DNA of 5,064 nucleotides from an uncultured bacterium (GTDB lineage: Bacteria > Eisenbacteria > RBG-16-71-46 > CAIMUX01), in assembly GCA_946886185.1 (NCBI GenBank), contig CAMPIC010000272.1:1-5064 (forward strand). The letters run 5' to 3'. The first letter of the stretch is position 1, and every line of letters begins with the position of its first letter. Position numbers and translations under genes: made by a program. The notes beneath the pieces were generated by a model that was not told the DNA's origin, ran no database searches, and saw only the letters and a program-made list of their open reading frames with translations. This document shows positions 1-5,064 of the stretch, piece by piece.

Positions 1-211
1 ATCCCGTAAAGAGCTGGTTGCGGAACGATTCGATGACGTGGTCGAAGGCGACGCCGATGTGTGTGGCATTCTCATCGCGAATCAGACCGAGCAAAGTCCG
101 CAGGAGCCCTCGTGTAGCCCCGACTTCCTGCCCCACGCGGTTGATCGATGACGGCGCCCCGTAGTGCGAGCGAAACAGCTCATACGTTCCATCGACCAGG
201 TGCAGTTTCAC
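1..211 (-). CDS. 5'-3' exonuclease (DNA polymerase I 5'-nuclease / PIN-like domain), N-terminal fragment
   Basis: This is the first 70 residues of a protein that runs off the left edge of the window. It starts at a GTG (209-211). The N-terminus reads MKLHLVDGTYELFRSHYGAP, typical of the 5'-nuclease domain. D7 in VDGTY fits the first acidic metal ligand. The GATRGLLRTLLGLI stretch (about residues 31-44) corresponds to the GAxxGxxxxLxxLI helix of Pol I. AFDHVIESFRN (55-65) matches the xFDxxxxSFR block, with D57 a likely metal ligand and R64 the conserved arginine. Family members cleave 5' ends or flaps of DNA using divalent metals. The rest of the domain, including the helix-three-turn-helix region, lies outside the window, so I cannot tell whether it is stand-alone or fused to a polymerase. 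The N-terminal style resembles stand-alone bacterial 5'-3' exonucleases. It begins 27 bp after the VOC gene and is probably co-transcribed with it. Confidence 0.85.
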   Translation of the reverse strand, partial: MKLHLVDGTYELFRSHYGAPSSINRVGQEVGATRGLLRTLLGLIRDENATHIGVAFDHVIESFRNQLFTG

Positions 212-216
212 GCTAG

Positions 217-221
217 TCCTC
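217..221 (-). promoter_or_regulatory. Shine-Dalgarno site for the exonuclease GTG start
   Basis: The minus strand reads GAGGA, five bases before the GTG at 211. This supports the GTG as the start, and the protein homology begins directly there. Confidence 0.65.
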
Positions 222-238
222 ACCCTTGTGAACGACGT

Positions 239-661
239 TCATTCCCGATCCTCTCCCTCACGTACGGCGAGCGCGACCTCCTGCCCGTGCGCGAGCTCGA
301 GGGTGTGTCCATCGGGATCGCGGATGAGGGTCCAGTATCCGACGGGATATCCCGAATCGAGCGGCGGGGATACCAAGCACTGCTCCTGCGCGGCTTGGTC
401 GGCGAGGCGATCTACTTCCCCGCGAGTGGCGCATCCTACCCCCAGATGAGCCAGCGGACGGAGTGGATGGTCGACGGAATCCATCTGGATGAGCACGATG
501 ACGAAGGGGCGCGTGCCGTCGGTGATCCAGAGCACTTCATGGCCGGTCTCGGCGCTCTTGCGGCGATGTACCACGCGCATGTGCGCGTACTTCGCATAGA
601 ACGCGAGGCTGGCTTCGGGATCGGTCACCGGCAAGGCGACGTGAGTGAGTCCAACATCCAT
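239..661 (-). CDS. VOC-superfamily (glyoxalase / dioxygenase fold) protein
   Basis: The product is 140 aa, the usual size for a single VOC protein built from two beta-alpha-beta-beta-beta modules. Module 1 starts with LTHVALPVTDPEASLAFY (residues 5-22), where H7 is in the metal-ligand position of the first strand. Module 2 starts with AHLGVGC (71-77, H72). It ends with IRDPDGHTLELAHG (113-126), the classic RDPDGxxxEL motif, with E122 as the third ligand. H7/H72/E122 is a complete three-residue metal site as in dioxygenases and FosA-like members, so the protein is probably an active metalloenzyme. Substrate cannot be inferred; family reactions include glyoxalase, ring-cleaving dioxygenase and thiol transferase. 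It is soluble, with no signal peptide or membrane segment. The start is an ATG with no good Shine-Dalgarno sequence (see the -10-like element at 668-673). It lies 34 bp after the SCP2 gene and 27 bp before the exonuclease. Confidence 0.9.
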   Translation of the reverse strand: MDVGLTHVALPVTDPEASLAFYAKYAHMRVVHRRKSAETGHEVLWITDGTRPFVIVLIQMDSVDHPLRPLAHLGVGCATRGEVDRLADQAAQEQCLVSPPLDSGYPVGYWTLIRDPDGHTLELAHGQEVALAVREGEDRE

Positions 662-667
662 GCCGCA

Positions 668-673
668 ACTATA
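668..673 (-). promoter_or_regulatory. Possible -10 element placed for leaderless transcription of the VOC gene
   Basis: The minus strand reads TATAGT, one mismatch from TATAAT, ending six bases before the VOC ATG. Transcription starting about seven bases after a -10 box would begin at or next to the ATG. That would explain the missing Shine-Dalgarno sequence. I see no matching -35 box, and a single hexamer can occur by chance. Confidence 0.3.
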
Positions 674-695
674 CCGCGGCGCACGGCCGCTACCG

Positions 696-1121
696 CTACT
701 CCGGGAACTCGGTGTCCACGGAGGCGGTGCAGTGGATGAGGGCGCGGCTGGCGGAGGTGTGCTTGAGAAGGGTCATCTTCGATCCGTCCACCGACATCTT
801 CCCGGTGAGGATCGCGGTCGCCGCCATCGTTCGCCGCTCGAGGATGTCCTGCCACAAACGGAAAGGCGCGCGCAGAACGAACCCGACATCCGGCCGATCG
901 GGTCCGGGGATGAACTGGGCGGCGCTGCAAGAACCGGCCTTCAGGGCCAAGAAGAGATACAGAGGCTGAGCCAACGCGGGATCCGCTTCGAACGCGAACA
1001 CCAGATTCCCGTTGAAATCGACACCCCAATCTTTCGCGGCGTTGCGGTACTCGGACGATCCATTGATCTCGTCGCGCAATGCCTGCGCCCACTCTTCCGT
1101 ACCAAACCGAATCGCCGCCAC
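696..1121 (-). CDS. SCP2 sterol-binding-domain protein
   Basis: The product is 141 aa, a single SCP2-like domain with no other domain and no signal peptide, presumably cytosolic. The pattern fits the family. It has an N-terminal helix (FGTEEWAQALRDEINGS, about residues 6-22), then beta strands such as GNLVFAFEADP (38-48). The C-terminal hallmark is GKMSVDGSKMTLLKH (107-121), followed by a helix ending in VDTEFP. SCP2 domains form a hydrophobic tunnel that binds sterols, fatty acids or acyl-CoAs. In bacteria the stand-alone forms are mostly uncharacterised, so the ligand here is unknown. The start is a GTG at 1119-1121 with a purine-rich AGGGGGA just upstream. The gene lies 64 bp after the flavoenzyme gene and 34 bp before the VOC gene, which suggests shared transcription. 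The placement near an ETF:quinone oxidoreductase is compatible with lipid metabolism, but that is inference. Confidence 0.85.
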   Translation of the reverse strand: MAAIRFGTEEWAQALRDEINGSSEYRNAAKDWGVDFNGNLVFAFEADPALAQPLYLFLALKAGSCSAAQFIPGPDRPDVGFVLRAPFRLWQDILERRTMAATAILTGKMSVDGSKMTLLKHTSASRALIHCTASVDTEFPE

Positions 1122-1124
1122 TGT

Positions 1125-1131
1125 TCCCCCT
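1125..1131 (-). promoter_or_regulatory. Shine-Dalgarno-like site for the SCP2 GTG start
   Basis: The minus strand reads AGGGGGA, three bases before the GTG at 1121. It is G-rich rather than a perfect AGGAG, and it supports this start. Confidence 0.45.
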
Positions 1132-1185
1132 ATGACTGGGTAAGACCCTGCTCACCGCCGTGAACGCACGACCGCGCCGAAACCA

Positions 1186-2580
1186 CTACGAGTTGCCGCT
1201 CCAGTCGATGAACCCCGGATTCAAAATGCCCGAAGGATCGTGCTTCTTCTTCGCGGTTACCAGCTCCGGCCAACGATCGCCGTAGTGCTCACGCCACTGC
1301 TCCGCGGTGAAATTGATGTATCCGGACAGGTAGCGCTTCGCCCCCATCGCCGTTCCCAGCATGCTTGCGGAATCGAGCAGCGGGCGCACATCGTTCCAAA
1401 ACTTGGGCGGCACCGCGGGCAGGATGCCGAATCCGACGAGATTCTCTCCCTCCGGACGCATGAAAAGCCGCGATTGCGAGGTCGTGCCTTTCGCCGGCCA
1501 GAGCAGGATGTGTCCTCCAATCAAAATTCCGGGAGGGAGATCGGTCAACACCTGATCGATGTAGTCGGCGGCGGTCTCCCACGGCAGGATCAACTCCATC
1601 CACGGATGGATGAACTCCCACGTGCCGGCCTTCCGCCAGAGCTCGAACACCGGGACGAGCCGTTCATGGAAGTCGATGGTGGGCATGTCATCGGTGTAGA
1701 GGTTCGCGTAGTGCCGCAGCCCCGCAAGCATCTTCCTGTCGTCGGGAGGAGAACCGGCTTCGAACTCGACGGTGGGATGGAAGGGATAGAACCACTTCGC
1801 GAATACCTGCCTGCGCCCGTTCACCGGCTTGGTCCCTTGCGGGCACGGAGAAGCCCAGCTCTCCAGATAGTCCCAGGCGGGAGAGTCCATGCAGGTGACC
1901 GAGTCCTCGAGGAACGTGCGAAGGTCGTCGTACAGCAAGTAGTAGGTTCGCGTCATCGACTTGGTGCGGCGAAGCTGCAGGCGTGCGCGCGTGATGATGG
2001 CGCATTGACCCAGACCGGCGATCGTAGCCCAAAACAATTCGCTGTTCTCGGTGGGGCTGCAGCGGACCATGTCTCCGGTTCCGGTGACCACGTCCATGTC
2101 CACGACGTTGTCTCCCTGCGAACCGTATCGATAGGAAGCGACCCCGATCCCGGCCATGGACAACGTTCCGCCGATCGTCACTCCGAGATTGTTCGTGAGC
2201 ACGCGCGGCGCGAGGCTCCACCTCTTCAGATGATGCGTGAGATCCCGCCATACCACGCCGGATTCGACATCGACCGTCTCTGCCTTCTCGTCGACCGAAA
2301 GGATGCGGTTGAGTGACTTCATGTCGAGAAGGATTCCGCCGTCGCTGATCCCGAGCTGGCTCTGGCTGTGCGCGCTTCCACGCGTGGAGACGTGCAGCCG
2401 GTGCTCGTGCGCGAAGCGGATCACGCTCTGGATGTCCTCCGCGGTGCGCGGCATGACCACGAAGCGAGGGGTCCAGTGATGGATGTGCCCGAAATTGGTG
2501 TGGTGTTCGTTGACGTACTGATCGGGCGTGTAGACGATACCCGACACCCGCTCTTGCAGCGGCTGATAGAGGCGATCCAT
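1186..2580 (-). CDS. FAD-linked oxidoreductase, cytokinin dehydrogenase-like
   Basis: The product is 464 aa with two parts. The first is an N-terminal PCMH-type FAD-binding domain (about residues 37-205), the second a C-terminal substrate domain. RGSAHS (67-72) lines up with the RGxGHS loop of cytokinin dehydrogenases (CKX), putting H71 at the covalent-FAD histidine. TIGGTLSMAGIG (135-146), then VVTGTGDMVRCSPTENSELF (164-183) and GLGQCAIITRARLQL (189-203), are close to the CKX core. In the C-terminal half, HPWMELILP (325-333) matches the CKX HPWLNLFVP block. EQWREHYGDRW and KKKHDPSGILNPG (445-457) match its C-terminal end. CKX oxidatively cleaves the side chain of cytokinins. However, N130 sits where I place the catalytic Asp (Asp169 in maize CKX1), so the true substrate is uncertain. 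No signal peptide is visible. The ATG is backed by AGGAG six bases upstream (2587-2591). FAD oxidoreductase is nearly certain; CKX activity is not. Confidence 0.9.
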   Translation of the reverse strand: MDRLYQPLQERVSGIVYTPDQYVNEHHTNFGHIHHWTPRFVVMPRTAEDIQSVIRFAHEHRLHVSTRGSAHSQSQLGISDGGILLDMKSLNRILSVDEKAETVDVESGVVWRDLTHHLKRWSLAPRVLTNNLGVTIGGTLSMAGIGVASYRYGSQGDNVVDMDVVTGTGDMVRCSPTENSELFWATIAGLGQCAIITRARLQLRRTKSMTRTYYLLYDDLRTFLEDSVTCMDSPAWDYLESWASPCPQGTKPVNGRRQVFAKWFYPFHPTVEFEAGSPPDDRKMLAGLRHYANLYTDDMPTIDFHERLVPVFELWRKAGTWEFIHPWMELILPWETAADYIDQVLTDLPPGILIGGHILLWPAKGTTSQSRLFMRPEGENLVGFGILPAVPPKFWNDVRPLLDSASMLGTAMGAKRYLSGYINFTAEQWREHYGDRWPELVTAKKKHDPSGILNPGFIDWSGNS

Positions 2581-2844
2581 TCCCTACTCCTGGCTCGATG
2601 GTGATGAATTCTCGGGGTGGACGTACTCAGACCGGGAGGAGCATCACGTTCACCCTATGCAGGATAGCACGTCAGACCGCCGCATCTCCTGTAGCAGGTT
2701 CCAGCAGTGTCTCTGTCACGATCCGGATCTTCAAGATGCACCGGCCTGCAGAACTCCGCTCATGTGCACGCGATCCAAGACACGCAGATGAGCCAGGAAA
2801 CGCGTCTGCGATCACCCTCCTCGCACCCCGCCGATGCAGCTCGG
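2581..2844. other. Intergenic spacer between ETF-QO and the CKX-like gene; weak inverted repeats only
   Basis: I find no credible gene in these 264 bp. They must hold the 5' region of the CKX-like gene (Shine-Dalgarno at 2587-2591). I found no promoter with a good -35/-10 pair. Small dyads are ATCTT-C-AAGAT at 2727-2737, flanked by CCGG on both sides (2723-2726, 2741-2744), and CCTG-TAG-CAGG at 2688-2698. The first could be an operator, but such short dyads also arise by chance. Confidence 0.4.
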
Positions 2845-2845
2845 C
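2830..2845 (-). terminator. Weak stem-loop overlapping the ETF-QO stop codon
   Basis: On the minus strand GCCGA and TCGGC form a perfect 5-bp stem around a 6-base loop, starting at the last base of the TAG stop. A GGGG run follows, not a T run, so this is at best a Rho-assisted end or a message-stabilising hairpin. Confidence 0.2.
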
Positions 2846-4500
2846 TACATCTGCTTGTAGCTGGGTCCGCTGCCTCCTTCGCGCGGGGTCCACCTCGGTC
2901 CCAGCACGTCGGTCGCCTTGCAATCGACACAGTTGGGTGCGTTCACCACCACTTTGTCTCCATCCTTCTCGTAGACGCCGGCCGGGCACATGTGAACAGA
3001 GAACTCCGCCACCTCCGGCGGGATCTCGCTCCCAAGGATGAGATGGGACGGGATGTCATCCCGCGTGGCGTTGCCCGCTCGAAACACCGCGTCCAGCTTG
3101 CTGATGGTGAACGGGCCTTTGACCGCCGCCGGCGGATCGGTGAGGCGGCGCGGCTCCTGCGCGTCCTCCTCGACATGACCGCCGCCGCTCGGAAACGCGC
3201 CCTTGGTGAGCGTCATGAGACCGGCCTTGATCCCACCCATGTAGAAGCCGCTCTTGAAAGCACCGCGCATGTTTCGCGTCTCGTACAGGTCGGACTTGAT
3301 GGAGCTCCCGAGCACCGCCGAGGTGTATCCGGCCAGGCCGTTCTTCGAAGTGTCCCCTTTCTTGAGAGCCTCGAAGGCCGCGCGAGCTGCGAAGATCCCC
3401 GACTGCATCGCGTAGTGGATCCCCTTGAGCGTGGGCACGTTCACGAACCCGGCGGCATCGCCCGCGACCAGCATGCCGTCTCCGTGGAAGCGGTCCGGAA
3501 ACGCGTGATATCCCCCTTCCGGAATGGTCTTCGCGCCCCACTCGAGGATCTCTCCACCTTCCAGATACTGCGCGAAGAGAGGATGCGCTTTCATCCGCTG
3601 GAGCAGGTAGTGCACGTCGAGCGTGTGGCTGGGGTAGTCGAGCCCGACCACCAGACCGAATGCGACCTGCGTGTCCGACATCGGGTAGAAGAAGCTGCCC
3701 CCGAAAGCGTCCTTCGGAAGCGGCCATCCCAGGGTGTGGATCACTCCCTTGGGCGCGCGCTTCACCTCCCAGATCTCCTTCACGCCGAGGGCGTAGATCT
3801 GCGCGCTGGGACGCTGGATATTCTGCCAGGCCTGATACGCCTGGGTGAGCAGGCCGCGCGTTCCTTCGGTGAGGACGGTGACTTGCGCGCTCACGTCGGT
3901 GGCCGGTTGCGCTCCCGGTCCCGGAGTGCCGTCGCGCTTCAATCCCGCCGGCGTCGTGCGCACTCCCAGCACGCGATCGCCTTCCACGAGGAGAGAGTCT
4001 GCGGGAAAGCCGGTGAAGATGTTGATGCCGAGGCCTTCCGCCTTTTCCCCCAGCCAGCGGACGATTTCACAAATCGAGGCGACGTAGTTGCCGTGATTCT
4101 TCATCGTCGGAGGAGTCGGGAGCCTGGTTTGACCATTCTCCGAAAGCAGGTACACGCTGTCCTCGGCCACAGGACGGCGGAACGGGAAGTCGGAGTCCTT
4201 CAGCTCGGGGAAGAGCTCGCGAAACGCGATCGGATTCACGACCGCGCCGGAGAGATTGTGTTCCCCGAGATTGCCCGCCTTTTCCAGGACGCCGATCTCG
4301 ATGGAGGGCAATCCACCGCCCGACTCCTGGTCTTTCTTGACCAGCCGCGCGAGCTCGATCGCTCCCGCCAGACCTGCTGGACCAGCGCCGACGAACAGCA
4401 CGTCCATCGGGACCGCCTCCTCGCCGGGCTGTTCGCGAACGATGAGACGATCCATGGGGAGAGGTGGTTGGAACCGCTTGGGCACGAACGTCTGGCTCAT
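2845..4500 (-). CDS. Electron transfer flavoprotein:ubiquinone oxidoreductase (ETF-QO)
   Basis: The product is 551 aa, full length for the family. ETF-QO takes electrons from reduced ETF and passes them through FAD and an iron-sulfur cluster to membrane quinone. It is a peripheral enzyme on the inner face of the cytoplasmic membrane. VLFVGAGPAGLAGAIEL (34-50) is the FAD dinucleotide-binding motif. GEHNLSGAVVNPIAF (79-93) and GDAAGFVNVPTLKGIHYAMQ (347-366) are family signatures, the latter a second FAD contact. The C-terminus carries the ferredoxin-like part: CPAGVYE (505-511), then NCVDCKATD (523-531), and ends in EGGSGPSY. Cys505, Cys524 and Cys527 match three cluster ligands. The fourth expected Cys (CxxCxxC) is Thr530, an oddity. 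The start ATG has GGAGAA (4507-4512) upstream; M16 and M32 are alternative starts but sit close to or inside the FAD fold. No etfA/etfB genes are adjacent in the window. Confidence 0.95.
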   Translation of the reverse strand: MSQTFVPKRFQPPLPMDRLIVREQPGEEAVPMDVLFVGAGPAGLAGAIELARLVKKDQESGGGLPSIEIGVLEKAGNLGEHNLSGAVVNPIAFRELFPELKDSDFPFRRPVAEDSVYLLSENGQTRLPTPPTMKNHGNYVASICEIVRWLGEKAEGLGINIFTGFPADSLLVEGDRVLGVRTTPAGLKRDGTPGPGAQPATDVSAQVTVLTEGTRGLLTQAYQAWQNIQRPSAQIYALGVKEIWEVKRAPKGVIHTLGWPLPKDAFGGSFFYPMSDTQVAFGLVVGLDYPSHTLDVHYLLQRMKAHPLFAQYLEGGEILEWGAKTIPEGGYHAFPDRFHGDGMLVAGDAAGFVNVPTLKGIHYAMQSGIFAARAAFEALKKGDTSKNGLAGYTSAVLGSSIKSDLYETRNMRGAFKSGFYMGGIKAGLMTLTKGAFPSGGGHVEEDAQEPRRLTDPPAAVKGPFTISKLDAVFRAGNATRDDIPSHLILGSEIPPEVAEFSVHMCPAGVYEKDGDKVVVNAPNCVDCKATDVLGPRWTPREGGSGPSYKQM

Positions 4501-4547
4501 GAGAGCTTCTCCGTGGGCGAGACCGAGGCGGAGGCCGGGGAGCGGTG

Positions 4548-4575
4548 GGGAATCACGGCCCTTGCCGCGATTCCC
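4548..4575 (-). other. Strong 12-bp stem-loop upstream of ETF-QO
   Basis: The minus strand reads GGGAATCGCGGC, loop AAGG, then GCCGTGATTCCC. Eleven of the twelve pairs are Watson-Crick, and the remaining one is G-T. It becomes G·U in minus-strand RNA but A-C in plus-strand RNA, so the structure favours the coding direction of the neighbouring genes. It lies 47 bases before the ETF-QO ATG and about 110 bases after the cyclophilin stop. No T run follows, so it is not a standard intrinsic terminator. It could be a leader structure, a Rho-assisted end or an RNA-processing or stability element. Confidence 0.5.
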
Positions 4576-4581
4576 GTACCG

Positions 4582-4695
4582 CGAGATTCAAGCTTCGAGT
4601 AATTCAGATCCGAGCTCTGAAGAATCCTGTTCTGAGCAACTCGAGTCCTCCGAGTGACTCAGGTGCGAGCGATCCAGCGTCGATCACTCGACGAT
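4582..4695. repeat. Degenerate tandem repeat of about 15 bp with nested inverted repeats
   Basis: Units beginning CGAG or a close variant start at 4582, 4596, 4611, 4627, 4642, 4651, 4666 and 4681, giving spacings of 14, 15, 16, 15, 9, 15 and 15. CGAG itself begins six of them. The best-conserved core is CGAGT-RA-YTCAG, at 4596-4607 and 4651-4662, with an inverted relative CTGAGCAACTCG at 4632-4643. Two hairpins result. One is TTCAGA/TCTGAA at 4603-4621 (6 bp, 7-base loop). The other is 4632-4662, with two 5-bp stems around a 2x2 mismatch and a 7-base loop. The last unit runs over the cyclophilin stop codon. The phasing was judged by eye. Confidence 0.4.
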
Positions 4696-5064
4696 GGTCG
4701 CCTTGATCACGTAATCCAGGTTCGGGAAATCGGCCTTCAGGTACTCATTGCCCTGTGTCTGAATCATCCCCTGGTCCGGTCCCTGCCCTCTCGGAGCGCC
4801 TTCGCCGTAATCGCCGTAAAGGTTCTGGACCACTTCCATCCCTTCGACGACCTGACCGATGGGAGCGAACCCCTGCGGGTCGAGCGGACCGGAGTTGTCG
4901 TTGTAGTTGATGAAGAGCTGCGTCGTGCGCGTGTTCGGCCCGGCATGCGCGACCTCGAGGCGGCCGATGCGGCTGCCCAGCGTCACCGGAACGTCGCGCC
5001 GCCGCGCGGACTGCCACGCCGCCTGGACCTTCGGGTTGCCGTGCATGCCGAACTGCGCCATGAA
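4684..5064 (-). CDS. Cyclophilin-type peptidyl-prolyl cis-trans isomerase, C-terminal fragment
   Basis: The frame is open to the right edge, so 126 C-terminal residues are visible and the gene begins outside the window. The first visible residues FMAQFG match the cyclophilin FMxQxG motif. The Met there (5059-5061) is therefore internal, not a start. AHAGPNTRTTQLFIN (about residues 39-53) corresponds to the core ANAGPNTxxSQFFI, and GFAPIGQVVEGMEVV to the VFGxVxxGMxVV strand and helix. The tail with YGEGAPRGQGPDQG and a final IKATIVE is typical of a bacterial secreted-type subgroup. Cyclophilins catalyse prolyl cis-trans isomerisation during protein folding. The catalytic Arg lies just outside the window. 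Compared with human CypA, His replaces Asn102, Pro replaces Trp121 and Phe replaces His126, which predicts weak cyclosporin binding. A signal peptide is plausible but cannot be seen. It ends 183 bp before ETF-QO. Confidence 0.92.
   Translation of the reverse strand, partial: FMAQFGMHGNPKVQAAWQSARRRDVPVTLGSRIGRLEVAHAGPNTRTTQLFINYNDNSGPLDPQGFAPIGQVVEGMEVVQNLYGDYGEGAPRGQGPDQGMIQTQGNEYLKADFPNLDYVIKATIVE

Noticed and set aside
164..739. Plus-strand open frame of 191 codons
   Set aside because: It crosses antisense over the exonuclease start, the VOC gene and the SCP2 end. The minus-strand proteins have clear family motifs and this frame has none.
625..1163. Two overlapping frames (176 codons minus, 172 codons plus) over the SCP2 gene
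   Set aside because: Both are shadows of the SCP2 reading frame, Arg-rich and without motifs.
1240..2316. Plus-strand open frame of 358 codons
   Set aside because: It is antisense to the CKX-like gene, of low-complexity Arg/Gly/His composition, and has no family resemblance.
2640..2700. Sigma-70-like promoter for the CKX-like gene (minus-strand TATCCT or TAGGGT)
   Set aside because: Neither hexamer has a -35 box at 16-18 bp, so the match does not exceed chance.
2905..2920. Frameshift as the cause of the missing ETF-QO cysteine
   Set aside because: The frame is family-like on both sides (CPAGVYE before, EGGSGPSY after) with no stop or length change. A substitution is the simpler reading.
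2598..3041. Plus-strand frame of 147 codons covering the spacer before the CKX-like gene
   Set aside because: Its composition is Ser/Arg/Pro noise, and it runs antisense into the conserved C-terminus of ETF-QO. I see no independent support for a gene in the spacer.
2707..4602. Long plus-strand open frame of 631 codons
   Set aside because: It lies antisense to the whole ETF-QO gene. Its translation is rich in Arg and His, with no recognisable domain. It is a by-product of high GC and codon bias on the other strand.
4582..4695. CRISPR array
   Set aside because: The repeats are only about 15 bp, degenerate and directly abutting without unique spacers. There are no cas genes nearby.
5059..5061. 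ATG as start of a 125-aa cyclophilin
   Set aside because: It is the Met of the internal FMxQ motif, preceded by an in-frame Phe. The gene continues beyond the window edge.

Overview
The window is a GC-rich stretch of bacterial chromosome. Every gene I can support lies on the minus strand, in tight codon-biased reading frames with long antisense shadow frames. Nothing indicates a mobile element, phage, CRISPR array or RNA gene. The gene content is a cyclophilin, an ETF:quinone oxidoreductase, a cytokinin-dehydrogenase-like flavoenzyme, an SCP2 protein, a VOC protein and a Pol I-type 5'-3' exonuclease. This points to an aerobic or respiring, free-living, high-GC bacterium, perhaps of a soil lineage such as Acidobacteriota, Gemmatimonadota, Eisenbacteria or Myxococcota. 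That placement is only an impression from protein style, because no marker gene is present.

Reading in the direction of transcription (high to low coordinates): (1) 5064-4684, the C-terminal part of a cyclophilin-type peptidyl-prolyl isomerase whose start lies outside the window. (2) 4683-4501, a 183-bp spacer unusually rich in inverted repeats and carrying a degenerate repeat of about 15 bp. (3) 4500-2845, a complete ETF:quinone oxidoreductase, in which the usual fourth cysteine of the C-terminal [4Fe-4S] motif is a threonine. (4) 2844-2581, a 264-bp spacer with only weak inverted repeats. (5) 2580-1186, an FAD-linked oxidoreductase most like cytokinin dehydrogenase, carrying Asn where I expect the catalytic Asp. 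(6) 1121-696, a small SCP2 sterol-carrier-like protein. (7) 661-239, a VOC-superfamily protein. (8) 211-1, the N-terminus of a stand-alone 5'-3' exonuclease, cut by the window edge.

Genes 5 to 8 are separated by 64, 34 and 27 bp and may be transcribed together, although the VOC gene has its own -10-like element. Functionally, the ETF:quinone oxidoreductase feeds electrons from ETF-linked dehydrogenases (fatty acid and amino acid oxidation) into the quinone pool. The SCP2 protein may bind lipid or acyl-CoA, giving a loose lipid/redox theme. The cyclophilin and the nuclease look like unrelated housekeeping neighbours. I see no convincing evidence for a new multi-gene system. The points most worth checking are the altered cluster motif, the altered CKX-like active site, and the structured repeat spacer between cyclophilin and ETF-QO.
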